Part shown: piece by piece, positions 18,226 through 26,867 of the stretch
Layout of the letters: each line of letters opens with the position of its first letter
Position numbering within the stretch: the first letter of the stretch is position 1
NCBI RefSeq assembly: GCF_036248275.1
Contig: NZ_CP109181.1
Coordinates: 1 to 64,000, forward strand
Direction: 5' to 3'
Length of the DNA stretch: 64,000 bases
DNA from: Streptomyces sp. NBC_01716
GTDB lineage: Bacteria; Actinomycetota; Actinomycetes; Streptomycetales; Streptomycetaceae
The notes under the pieces: generated by a model
The model's database searches: none
What the model was told of the DNA's origin: nothing
Seen by the model: only the letters and a program-made list of their open reading frames with translations
Translations under genes and position numbers: made by a program

Positions 18226-21200
18226 CACCGGCAGGCGAGCCGGACTTTGCTTGGGAGCGCGGGACGGCCCGAGTGCTTCATGACGGCCGTCCGGTCGGGG
18301 TGGCGTTCCTGATCCCCGACCGGCTGCTGCTTACGTGTGCCCACGTCGTCGCCTCCACCGCAGGTCTCCCGGACGACGAACCGCTGCCGGACCTTCTTCC
18401 GGTCACGCTCGACTTCCCGTTGCTGCCCGGGCGTCCCAAGGTCACGGCCTCCGTGCGCTTCAGTGTTCCCGTGGCCGGTGACAGCAGCGGTGATGTCGCC
18501 GTCCTGCAGTTGGACGGCGAGCCCCCGCCGGGTTCGGTGCCCCTGCGGATCGTGGAGGCGGAGGACCTGGCGGGGCACCGCTGGCGGGCTTTCGGGTTCC
18601 CGAAGTACCCGGGACGAGGTGGCAGCAAGGACGCCGGGATCTGGACCCGTGGCACCGTCGAGGGCCGCGAGGGTACCGGCTGGTGGCAGCTGACCTGCGA
18701 CGAAGAGGCACCGTTCCCGCTGGCAGGCGGCTTCAGCGGGGCGCCGGTGTGGGACGAGGAATACGGCGGTGTCATCGGTATCGTCGTCGCCGTCGAGGGG
18801 GACCAGAGGCGCCGGACCGGCTACGCCCTCACCGTGGAGTCCCTCACCCGGGAGTGGCCCGAACTGCGCAGAAGGCTGCTGGCGGACAGCCCGTACCGCG
18901 AACTGCTGCCGTTCACCGAGCACGACCGCGCAGTCTTCCACGGCCGCACGAACGAGACGCAGCACCTGGTCGAACTCCTCGATCAGCAGCAGGTACCTGT
19001 CCTTCCTGTGTTCGGATCCTCCGGCGTCGGCAAGTCCTCGCTGGTCGGCGCCGGCCTGCTCGGGCACCTCGACAGCGACCGGTACGTGATCGCCCGCTTG
19101 CCCCACGGGCTGCGTCTCACCGCCGAGGAGCTGCTGGCCTGGGCTCTTGCCTCGGCGGGAGATGCGGACACCATGCAGGCGGGCTGGCACGACCGCTGGT
19201 TGGCGCTGGCCCGGCAGCTCACCGGCGAGCAGGGCATCCGTACCGCGGTGGAGCAGACACTGGCCCGCCACGGCGGACGGTCCCGGCTGGTGCTGGTGGT
19301 CGACCAGTTCGAAACGCTGCTCGCGGACGCGCCCGACACCGCCCGCCGGCTGGACGCCATGCTCGGGGTTCTGACGGCTCGCCGCATGGACGGCAGCCGT
19401 CCCGCCCAGGCCGTGGTCGTCACCCGGATCGACTTCCTCCGGCAGATCGAGCAGCTCCCCCACCTCTGTACGGCGTGGGACGCCACCCCGGTGGTGGTAC
19501 AGCCGATGATGCGGACGCAGCTGCGAGAGGCGATCACCTGCCCGCTGGAGGGGCATGCGGGGGTCCGGTTCGCCGACGGCCTGGTCGAGCAGTTGCTGCG
19601 GGACACCCCACCCGGCCCGGCCGCGCTGCCGATGCTGGAGTACGCCCTGAGCCAACTGTGGGAGCGACAGGAACGCGGGTGGCTGACCACCACCGCGTAC
19701 CAGGAACTCGGTGGCGTGGAGGGGGCCCTGGCGGGAGAAGCGGAACACAGTCTGTGGGACTGGGCGGACGAGGCCGAGCAGCAGGCGCTGGAGCGGATCT
19801 TCATCCAACTCGTACGTCCCGGCGAGCAGCTGGACGCCGGAGAGCGCGGCCCGGACACCCGCCGGGTAGCCGCACGTACCCAGTTCTCCGCAGGCGACTG
19901 GGCATTGATCCACCGGCTTGCCAGCACGCGGCTGGTCGTGGTGACGCGCCGCCCGACGGGGCGGGACACTGCTGAGCTCGCGCATCAGGCACTGGTGGAG
20001 AAGTGGGAGCGGCTGCAACGCTGGGTCGAGGAGAACCGGGAGTTCCGCAGCTGGCAGGAAGGGCTGCGCCGTTCCCTGCGGGCCTGGCAGGAGCAGGGCC
20101 GTCCGCAGGAACTGACCCTGGGCAAGGAGCAGATCGCAGAGGCGCGGCGGTGGATCGGCGCACGCGTCACCGAAATACCCGACGAGGAGGCCGAGTTCGT
20201 CGAGGCCAGTGCCCAGGTCCAGCAGCGTCTCGCCCGTTGGCGCCGCCGGCGCCGCGCGGGCTTCGCCGTACTCACCGCACTTGTCCTCGTTGCGGCGGGC
20301 CTGGCCACCCTCAACGCCCACAGCAGCAACGAGCAGCGGGCCCTGGCCGCCTCTCGGAGCCTGACGGAGCAGAGCCGGCAGCAGGCCAACACCGACCCAG
20401 CCCTGGCGGCTCGCCTCGCCCTTGCAGCTCAGCGCGTCTCCCCGACTCCGGAGACTCGCGCCCAGCTCCTGTCCACGGTTTCCTCACCCTTACGGGCCAC
20501 GCTCATGGGACACACGGCAGAGGTAAGGTCGGTCGCCTTCAGCCCGGACGGCAAGACCCTCGCGACCAGCGGAAACGACGGCACGGCACGACTGTGGGAC
20601 ATGGCAGGGCGCCGGCAGCTGGCTTCACTCGACGGCCACAGCAGCCAGGTGCACACGGCGGCGTTCAGCCCCGACGGCAGGACTCTCGTCACCAGCCACG
20701 GCGGGAAGGTGCGGCTGTGGGACGCCCACACGCGAAAGCAGACCGCTGCCTTGACCGGCGTCCGGAGCCCGGCGGTCTTCAGCCCGGACGGAGACACAAT
20801 CGCCACCAGCGGCCAGAAGGGCAAAGTCCTGCTCTGGGACGCCCGTACCCATCAGAAAATCGACGAACTCCAGGCCCACCGCAACGACGACGGCTGGCCC
20901 TCCCTCCTCGCATTCAGCCCCGACGGCAGGACCCTTGCCGTCACCGTTACCGGCTACGGCACCAGCGACAGCGACAAGTCTGCGGTGCAGCTCTGGGACG
21001 TACGGGAGAAGCGCCGCACCGCCACGCTGAAGGGCCACACGGGTTTTGTCCAGTCGCTGGCGTTCAGCCAGGACGGCAAAACGCTGGCCACGGGGGCGAG
21101 CGACGCCACGACGCGCCTGTGGGACGTGCGCAGCCACCGCCCGCTGGCCACGCTCACCGGACACAGCGGCACCGTGTTCGCCCTGGCCTTCAGCCCGGAC

Positions 21201-22514
21201 GGCCGGACCCTGGCAAGCGGAGGCCAGGACCGCTCCATACGGCTGTGGGACGTGCGGGAGCGCACGGCCGTGACCGTACTGAGCAGCCATACCGGGTCTG
21301 TGGACGCACTCGCGTTCAGCCCGGACGGCGCAATGCTGGCCAGCGGGGCCGGGGATGCCACGGTCCGGCTGTGGGACATGGAGGTCGGGCAGCCGCGCGC
21401 TACCTTCGCAGGGCCAGGCGGTTCGGGAAGCCCGGCGGCCTACAGCTCGAACGGGAAAGTCCTCGCGACCGGTGACGGCGACGGGAGCGTGGACCTGCAC
21501 GACGCCCGTACGCGGCGCACGCTGGGCCGCCTGACCGGGCACGTAGGCAAGGTGAGCTCGGTACGGTTCAGCCCGGATGGGCGGTTCGTCGCCGCGAGCA
21601 GCCATGACAGTCCGGCGGTCCTGCTGTGGGACGTACGCACCCGCCGCCTGCTCGTTTCTCTAGACGGCCACCGCAGCCCTGTGCAGTCCGTGCGCTTCAG
21701 CCCTGATGGCCATACCCTCGCCACCAGCAGTTACATCGACGGGACGACCCGCCTGTGGAGTGTACGGACCCATAGGCAGTTGGCGGCCTTCGCCGGCGGG
21801 GCCGGCTGGATGACCTTCAGCCCGGACGGCAGGATCTTCGTGACCGGCGGCTTCCAGTCCTCTTCCGTACAGCTGTGGGACGCACGGACCCACCGTCGCC
21901 TCGGCACCCTCGACACGGTCACCAAAATGGTCAGCTCCGTAGCCTTCAGCCCGGACGGCAGCACCCTGGCAACAGCGGGCTGGGACGGCAAACTGCGGCT
22001 GTGGGACGTGCAGCACCGCCGCCTCACGGCAACGCTCACGGGCCACACCGACTCCGCGCAGTCGGTGGCCTTCACCCCGGACGGGAAAACCCTCGCCAGC
22101 AGCGGCCGGGACGCCACGGCGAGACTGTGGGATGTACGCACCCACCGCCGCCTCGCCACCCTCAGCGGCCACACCGGCACCATCTGGTCGGCCGTCGTCA
22201 GCCCGGACGGCAAGACCCTGGCAACTACCGGCGACGACCGGGCAGTACGCCTGTGGGACCTTCGGACCTACAGGCAACTGGCCCTGCTCACCGGCCACAC
22301 CGGCGTCCTGCGCTCGGCCCTCTTCGCTCCGGACGGGAACACCCTCACCACCAGCAGCGACGACGGGACCGTACGGCTGTGGGACACCGACGCCTTCAAT
22401 GACCTCGCCACCCTCACCGACAAGGCCTGCGCGATCGCGGGCCGGTCCCTGACCGAACGGGAATGGCACCGCTACATCCCCGACAAGATCGCATACCACC
22501 GGATCTGCCCCTGA
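18222..22514 (+). CDS. Trypsin-like protease / nSTAND1 NTPase / 15 WD40 repeat protein
   Basis: A 1430-residue three-part protein. Residues ~1-215: trypsin-like serine protease with complete triad His in LTCAHVV (~40), Asp in GDVAVLQL (~90), Ser in GGFSGAPVW (~171). Residues ~235-660: STAND NTPase with Walker A GSSGVGKSSL (~267) and Walker B LVLVVDQFE. A basic stretch RRRRR and one transmembrane helix lie at ~683-702. Residues ~760-1410: 15 WD40 repeats (recurring FSPDGxTLA...LWD), enough for two seven-bladed propellers. GTG 18222 overlaps the previous stop. The logic fits a signal-gated protease: the propeller senses, the NTPase oligomerises, the protease is released. One TTA codon lies at 20490-20492. 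Domains are clear; the trigger is unknown. Confidence 0.9.
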   Translation: MTPAGEPDFAWERGTARVLHDGRPVGVAFLIPDRLLLTCAHVVASTAGLPDDEPLPDLLPVTLDFPLLPGRPKVTASVRFSVPVAGDSSGDVAVLQLDGEPPPGSVPLRIVEAEDLAGHRWRAFGFPKYPGRGGSKDAGIWTRGTVEGREGTGWWQLTCDEEAPFPLAGGFSGAPVWDEEYGGVIGIVVAVEGDQRRRTGYALTVESLTREWPELRRRLLADSPYRELLPFTEHDRAVFHGRTNETQHLVELLDQQQVPVLPVFGSSGVGKSSLVGAGLLGHLDSDRYVIARLPHGLRLTAEELLAWALASAGDADTMQAGWHDRWLALARQLTGEQGIRTAVEQTLARHGGRSRLVLVVDQFETLLADAPDTARRLDAMLGVLTARRMDGSRPAQAVVVTRIDFLRQIEQLPHLCTAWDATPVVVQPMMRTQLREAITCPLEGHAGVRFADGLVEQLLRDTPPGPAALPMLEYALSQLWERQERGWLTTTAYQELGGVEGALAGEAEHSLWDWADEAEQQALERIFIQLVRPGEQLDAGERGPDTRRVAARTQFSAGDWALIHRLASTRLVVVTRRPTGRDTAELAHQALVEKWERLQRWVEENREFRSWQEGLRRSLRAWQEQGRPQELTLGKEQIAEARRWIGARVTEIPDEEAEFVEASAQVQQRLARWRRRRRAGFAVLTALVLVAAGLATLNAHSSNEQRALAASRSLTEQSRQQANTDPALAARLALAAQRVSPTPETRAQLLSTVSSPLRATLMGHTAEVRSVAFSPDGKTLATSGNDGTARLWDMAGRRQLASLDGHSSQVHTAAFSPDGRTLVTSHGGKVRLWDAHTRKQTAALTGVRSPAVFSPDGDTIATSGQKGKVLLWDARTHQKIDELQAHRNDDGWPSLLAFSPDGRTLAVTVTGYGTSDSDKSAVQLWDVREKRRTATLKGHTGFVQSLAFSQDGKTLATGASDATTRLWDVRSHRPLATLTGHSGTVFALAFSPDGRTLASGGQDRSIRLWDVRERTAVTVLSSHTGSVDALAFSPDGAMLASGAGDATVRLWDMEVGQPRATFAGPGGSGSPAAYSSNGKVLATGDGDGSVDLHDARTRRTLGRLTGHVGKVSSVRFSPDGRFVAASSHDSPAVLLWDVRTRRLLVSLDGHRSPVQSVRFSPDGHTLATSSYIDGTTRLWSVRTHRQLAAFAGGAGWMTFSPDGRIFVTGGFQSSSVQLWDARTHRRLGTLDTVTKMVSSVAFSPDGSTLATAGWDGKLRLWDVQHRRLTATLTGHTDSAQSVAFTPDGKTLASSGRDATARLWDVRTHRRLATLSGHTGTIWSAVVSPDGKTLATTGDDRAVRLWDLRTYRQLALLTGHTGVLRSALFAPDGNTLTTSSDDGTVRLWDTDAFNDLATLTDKACAIAGRSLTEREWHRYIPDKIAYHRICP

Positions 22515-22589
22515 CCCGTGACCGGAGCCATGACAAGGTTCCGCACGATGCCCCGCCCCTGGCCAGAAACGAGTCACTGAACCCGCTCC

Positions 22590-22990
22590 GGGATCCTCGC
22601 CCCCTGGCCCGTCGACGACTACCTCGCCCTGCTCAACGCCTGCCGCCACGATCTCACCGAGCTGCGCCAGGTGTTCGCCGAACTGCACCGGCTGCCGCGG
22701 CCGGCCGACGCCCGGTACCGCAGAGAAGATCGTGTACTCCACGACACTTGACTCGGTGTCCACCGCGAGGACCAGGATCGAGCGGACCTTCGACCCCGAC
22801 GCGATACGCACACTCAACGCCGAGTCCGCGCACGACCTCACCATCGACGGCCCGAACCTCGCCAGGCGATCGCGGCTGGCCTGGTGGACGACTACCACCT
22901 GTTCATCGAGCGTGGTCGGCGGCGGCAAGCGGTCCTTCCCCGACGGCGTACGCCTCGATCTCGGACCGGTTAGCGTTATCCAGCCGGTGC
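22590..22990 (+). pseudogene. Relic of a dihydrofolate reductase/RibD C-terminal-like gene
   Basis: Fragments in shifting frames read KIVYSTTL, SVSTARTRIERTFDPDAIRT, HDLTIDGPNLA, AGLVDDYHLF and GGGKRSFPDGVRLDL, in the order expected for the actinomycete 'dihydrofolate reductase family' (RibD C-terminal domain) protein. An in-frame stop (TGA near 22750) and at least two frame changes break it. The 5' part (~22600-22720) encodes an unrelated-looking helical piece. There is no role in the flanking conflict operons. Confidence 0.65.
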
Positions 22991-23191
22991 TCGGCTCACG
23001 CGCGCCGTTCGAACTGGGCAACTTGATCATCGCCGAGGACCCTGTTGTCCATACCGCAATTTGATCTCGCCAACACGCGCCGATGCACCCGTGAGCGAGG
23101 CGGCGCCCAGGCGCGGGCGTCAAAGCGCCCTGAGTGGCCGGTAAGGGAGTTGGGGCCACGGCCGACTGCTGATCATGACAGGATGGTGCTC

Positions 23192-23683
23192 ATGGGGGAC
23201 GTAAATCTCGCTTTTGATGACGGCTCGGTGGTGCGCCTGCACCTCACTCCTGCGCTCGAGGACATCTCTGCAATGCCCGAGCGGGGCACAAGCCAGCGCG
23301 AAACCGAAGCGAGCGAACCTCTCGACCTTCCAGCGGACTTCGGATCAGCCCTGCCCGTGAGCGTCAACGAACGTGCGGCGCAGGCCCTCACCCGAGGCGG
23401 CGAAGCGCTCGCCGAGGCTCTGCGTCCTTTGGGCGGCGTGCTTGACGGAATCCACCAGTCGTTCACCGAATCGACCCGGCGGCCGAACGAGGTCACCGTC
23501 GAGTTCGGCGTGACCTTGGGGAGCGATTTCAGCCTCGGGGTCTTCTCGGGGAAGGGTGAGGCGAGTTTCACCGTATCCGCCACCTGGAACTTCACCGACT
23601 CACCGGACGTGCCCGTCCCGGAAGAGCTGCCTTCCCTGAACAGGGCGGCTGCGAACGGGGCGGCTTCTCCCTCCGCGTCGTGA
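23192..23683 (+). CDS. Trypco1-type protein of the VMAP operon
   Basis: A 163-residue protein related to the Trypco1 family: GDVNLAFDDGSVVRLHLTP opens it and NEVTVEFGVTLGSDFSLGVF plus ASFTVSATW (~105-140) form the diagnostic beta-rich part. An inserted helical segment (ERAAQALTRGGEALAEALRP) lies between. ATG 23192 is preferred (GGATGG upstream); ATG 23183 is possible. Its stop is 16 bases before the trypsin-VMAP gene, so it is the first gene of a four-gene operon, the second trypsin/Trypco1 unit within 6 kb. Confidence 0.75.
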   Translation: MGDVNLAFDDGSVVRLHLTPALEDISAMPERGTSQRETEASEPLDLPADFGSALPVSVNERAAQALTRGGEALAEALRPLGGVLDGIHQSFTESTRRPNEVTVEFGVTLGSDFSLGVFSGKGEASFTVSATWNFTDSPDVPVPEELPSLNRAAANGAASPSAS

Positions 23684-23699
23684 CGGAAGGCTGTACCGG

Positions 23700-25832
23700 G
23701 TGATCCCTTCCACTCACAGTGACGCGGCACTTCGCCGGTCGTTCGTGTCCGTCCAAGGGCAGAAAGAGTTCGTCGGCGCTGGCGTTCTGATCTCTAACTC
23801 CCTGGTCCTCACCTGTGCCCATGTCATCAACAGCGCATTGGGACGACACCGTTTCGAAGACTCTGTACCGGGACAGGGGAACGTCGTCCGGTTACGGATG
23901 CCCCATGTGGCCGCAGACCGGGAGTTTTTCGGACGTGTCGAACAGGCGATGTGGCGTCCGCCGCGGGCACATCCTTCGCCCCAGAGAGGTCACGCGGAGA
24001 CCGCAGGCAAGTTTCCGTTTCCGTATTTCGGCGACCTGGCTGTGCTCAGACTCGCCGAGCCCCCTCCCGACGGTGCGGAGCCGGCGCCCTTTCTTCCAGA
24101 GCGGGACGGGCACTCCGTCATAGCGCTATGGGCCAGCGGCCATCCCGCAACGACCATTACCGCAACGCCGCGTGCGGTAGCTGAGCCCTGGATCGTGCTG
24201 GACGTCGACGCAGGCGAGGCCCGGGAAGGACACAGCGGTGGGCCGCTCTGGGATCGAGACCGCGAGGCCGTCGTCGGGATCGTGGTCGCCACACACGTGG
24301 ACGCGCCCGGCAAGAGCCCGGTGGCACGGTGCCCGCTGTACGCGATCGGCCTGCCCGCCATCGAGGCCGAGCTGCCGGACCTTCCACCGGTCGAGGTGCC
24401 CACAGCAGGACAGGGCCGGCAGCAGACGCTGGCCGCCCTGGAAAGGCTTTTGCCGGGCACTCAGGCCGTCCTGAAGTGTGAGGTCAGGCTGTCCGCCAAG
24501 CTTGGCAGGGAGTCCATCCATCAGGCAGCGGATCATCACCGGTTGCTTACCCTCGCCGTCGGCGTGCGACGCGGCGTGCCGGAACTGCTGGAAGTGGTCC
24601 GGGAGTACCTGATGGACACCGGCGCCCTCGGTTCCTCGGACGAAAAGGCCGCCTGGGACCGACTCCTGCGCGCGGCACGTGTGGTCAGCCCGAGGGAGAC
24701 GCTCACGGCGCAACAGCGGCGTGAACTGGTCGGCCTTCTCACCCAGTGCCGTGAGACCGACCCCGAGGATCTGCTGCGTGCCGTACTCCCGTACGCCGAC
24801 GAGTTGCCGTTGGTCTCTGGACTGATGGACGTCACTGACCTCCTCGAGGGGTACCCGTCCGACAACCGGTTGATGCCGCCGCTCCTCCAGGCAGTTGTCC
24901 GAATCAGCCTTGCAGAGCACTCCGTTGGGAATCCTCTGTCGGAGGAACTGGACGCCTGGGTCGACAGGGTGGCACCGCGGCTGGGAATACCTGAGGCCGC
25001 CGTCTACCAGTTCCGCGACGACATCCGTCCGACTCCCTGCGGCGGTCCCGCTGAGACCGCCGCAGCGTCTCCCCGCATCCAGGTCGAGTTGCTGCCCATC
25101 GCCCCCGGGCATCGCTTCACCTATCAGATATGGGTCTATAGCGGTGCCGACCGCCACGAGCTCGTCCTAGTGCAGGACTCGGAGGTATCCAGCGAGCAGG
25201 TAGTCGAAGGCGTCAGAGCAGTGCTGCGCACCAAGGTGCACGAGCACACGGATCAGGCTCTGGTGGAGTTCTTCCTGGCACCTCCTTGGCTGCGGCTCGA
25301 CGTGGACACCTGGCATCTGAGGGGAAACGAAGAAGACGGCGACTTCTACCTGGGTATCAACCGTCGGGTCGTCCTGCGAAGTTCCGGACGGACGCGGGAC
25401 ACCTACGCCGGGTGGAAGCGGCGCACCAAAGCACTCCCGTTGTCCCGGCCTATCGTCCTCGACCAGCGCTCGGCACGCCCGGGCGTTGCCCAGGCGCAGC
25501 TCGAGGCGGTTCCGAACGCCGGCGTCGTCATCATGTGCTGCGAGCAGCAGCACCAGAACCAGGTGCTCCGGCAATGCCTCCAGGCGGGTGTGCACACCGT
25601 CCTGTGGCACCGGCAGGACCACGACACCGAGACAGCCAAACGGCTGCTCGAACTGGTGGAAGGCATCAGCCACACGAAGCTGCCGGAGACGGTACGGCTG
25701 GAACGGGCCAAAGCCCTGGCCGACCCCGACTGCCCGACCCACCACGGGCGTCGGCTTTCACTCCTGTACGACGGGCCGGACCACAGACCGCCACCGTTTG
25801 CTCCTGATGCCTGGGCCCTCACCCAGCCCTGA
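23700..25832 (+). CDS. Trypsin-like protease fused to VMAP C-terminal domain
   Basis: A 710-residue protein. Residues ~10-220 are a trypsin-like protease with His in LTCAHVI (~40), Asp in YFGDLAVLRL (~111) and Ser in GHSGGPLW (~178). Residues ~235-455 are helical, with an EAD-like section. Residues ~460-710 are the vWA-MoxR-associated protein C-terminal (VMAP-C) domain: QVELLPIAPGHRFTYQIWVY, PPWLRLDVDTW, GGPDHRPPPF-type ending. VMAPs are the central switch of ternary vWA-MoxR-VMAP conflict systems; here the N-terminal effector is a protease. GTG 23700 follows GGAAGG. Codon 65 (23892-23894) is TTA. It is followed after 24 bases by the MoxR gene. Confidence 0.88.
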   Translation: MIPSTHSDAALRRSFVSVQGQKEFVGAGVLISNSLVLTCAHVINSALGRHRFEDSVPGQGNVVRLRMPHVAADREFFGRVEQAMWRPPRAHPSPQRGHAETAGKFPFPYFGDLAVLRLAEPPPDGAEPAPFLPERDGHSVIALWASGHPATTITATPRAVAEPWIVLDVDAGEAREGHSGGPLWDRDREAVVGIVVATHVDAPGKSPVARCPLYAIGLPAIEAELPDLPPVEVPTAGQGRQQTLAALERLLPGTQAVLKCEVRLSAKLGRESIHQAADHHRLLTLAVGVRRGVPELLEVVREYLMDTGALGSSDEKAAWDRLLRAARVVSPRETLTAQQRRELVGLLTQCRETDPEDLLRAVLPYADELPLVSGLMDVTDLLEGYPSDNRLMPPLLQAVVRISLAEHSVGNPLSEELDAWVDRVAPRLGIPEAAVYQFRDDIRPTPCGGPAETAAASPRIQVELLPIAPGHRFTYQIWVYSGADRHELVLVQDSEVSSEQVVEGVRAVLRTKVHEHTDQALVEFFLAPPWLRLDVDTWHLRGNEEDGDFYLGINRRVVLRSSGRTRDTYAGWKRRTKALPLSRPIVLDQRSARPGVAQAQLEAVPNAGVVIMCCEQQHQNQVLRQCLQAGVHTVLWHRQDHDTETAKRLLELVEGISHTKLPETVRLERAKALADPDCPTHHGRRLSLLYDGPDHRPPPFAPDAWALTQP

Positions 25833-25856
25833 ACACACATGCCAAGGAGAGCGACC

Positions 25857-26867
25857 GTGTCGCACAGCTCAGTGCCCGAGCACGACCCCAGCGCGGCAAC
25901 CGAGGACTGGTGGGTGTTCCGTGGACCGGCCGAACTGCCCGCTCCGCCACCGTGGCGAAGCCTCTCCGGATCGCCGCGGACTCCGACGGCCCAGCAGTAC
26001 CTACTGGGCCCGGAACACGTCGCAGTCGTCAACGCCGCACTCCACCTGCGCCGCCCTCTGCTGGTAACTGGGCGTCCCGGTACCGGCAAAAGTTCCCTCG
26101 CCCATGCCATCGCCGAAGATCTGGAACTGGGTGACGTACTGCGCTGGCCGGTCAACAGCCGCTCGACGCTGACGGACGCCCTCTACCGCTACGACGCCGT
26201 GGGCCGACTGCGCGAGACTACGCTGGAGCGCGAGACACGAGCCACGCGTGACGCTTCCAGGAAATTGAGGCATCGCACCAAAGGCCGCCGATCGGGCATC
26301 GGCGACTTCCTGCGACTCGGCCCGCTGGGCACGGCACTCGCTGCCACAGATCGCCCCCGAGTACTGCTCATCGACGAGTTGGACAAGGCCGACATCGATC
26401 TGCCGAACGACCTCCTCGTAGTACTGGAGGAGGGAGCGTTCGAGATCCCCGAACTCACGCGGCTTCCCGAGGACCAGCAGAGCGTCGACGTGCTGGTCAC
26501 CGGCAGCAGGGAACGTGCCAAGGTGCACCGCGGAACCATGTCGTGCAGCCACTTTCCGATCGTGGTTATGACCAGCAACGGAGAACGAGACTTCCCCCCG
26601 GCCTTCCTCCGTCGCTGTGTGCGCCTCGATCTGCCGGACCCGGACGAGGAGAAGCTCCGCGACATCGTCCGCCTCCACCTTGGAGCCGAGGCGCTCGCCG
26701 ACGCCGAGGACCTCATCCAGAACTTCCTGCAGAGAGCGGCCGTGCAGACCCTTGCCACCGATCAGCTCCTGGCCGCAGTTCACCTGCGCGTCACGGGAGC
26801 CGATCTGAGCCGCGAGCAGCTGATCAACGCCGTCATGCACCGTCTCGACGAGGCTTTCCCGGCGTGA
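25857..26867 (+). CDS. MoxR-type AAA+ ATPase of the VMAP system
   Basis: A 336-residue AAA+ ATPase: Walker A GRPGTGKSS (~73), Walker B LLIDELDKAD (~172), sensor-1 region VVMTSNGERDFPPAFLRRC (~240) with the arginine finger pair, and a C-terminal lid. MoxR ATPases work with vWA proteins to remodel or activate partners; with a VMAP protein upstream and the vWA protein downstream, this is the energy module of the ternary system. The real start is GTG 25857, because AAGGAGAG lies 6 bases before it; an ATG at 25839 overlaps that site. The stop overlaps the next start (GTGA). Confidence 0.9.
   Translation: MSHSSVPEHDPSAATEDWWVFRGPAELPAPPPWRSLSGSPRTPTAQQYLLGPEHVAVVNAALHLRRPLLVTGRPGTGKSSLAHAIAEDLELGDVLRWPVNSRSTLTDALYRYDAVGRLRETTLERETRATRDASRKLRHRTKGRRSGIGDFLRLGPLGTALAATDRPRVLLIDELDKADIDLPNDLLVVLEEGAFEIPELTRLPEDQQSVDVLVTGSRERAKVHRGTMSCSHFPIVVMTSNGERDFPPAFLRRCVRLDLPDPDEEKLRDIVRLHLGAEALADAEDLIQNFLQRAAVQTLATDQLLAAVHLRVTGADLSREQLINAVMHRLDEAFPA

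Noticed and set aside
18102..20321. 739-codon antisense frame
   Set aside because: Antisense to the clear trypsin-STAND gene; no motifs, typical GC-rich mirror frame.
22463..23026. 187-codon plus frame after the WD40 gene
   Set aside because: Low-complexity Pro/Ser/Arg frame; the dihydrofolate-reductase relic in another frame explains the coding signal.
21660..23159. 499-codon antisense frame and a similar one at 20625-21605
   Set aside because: Reverse of WD40 repeats; its own repeats come from them.
26543..26863. Upstream extension of the vWA fusion protein
   Set aside because: Overlaps MoxR in another frame; the GTGA overlap at 26864 is a normal coupled start.
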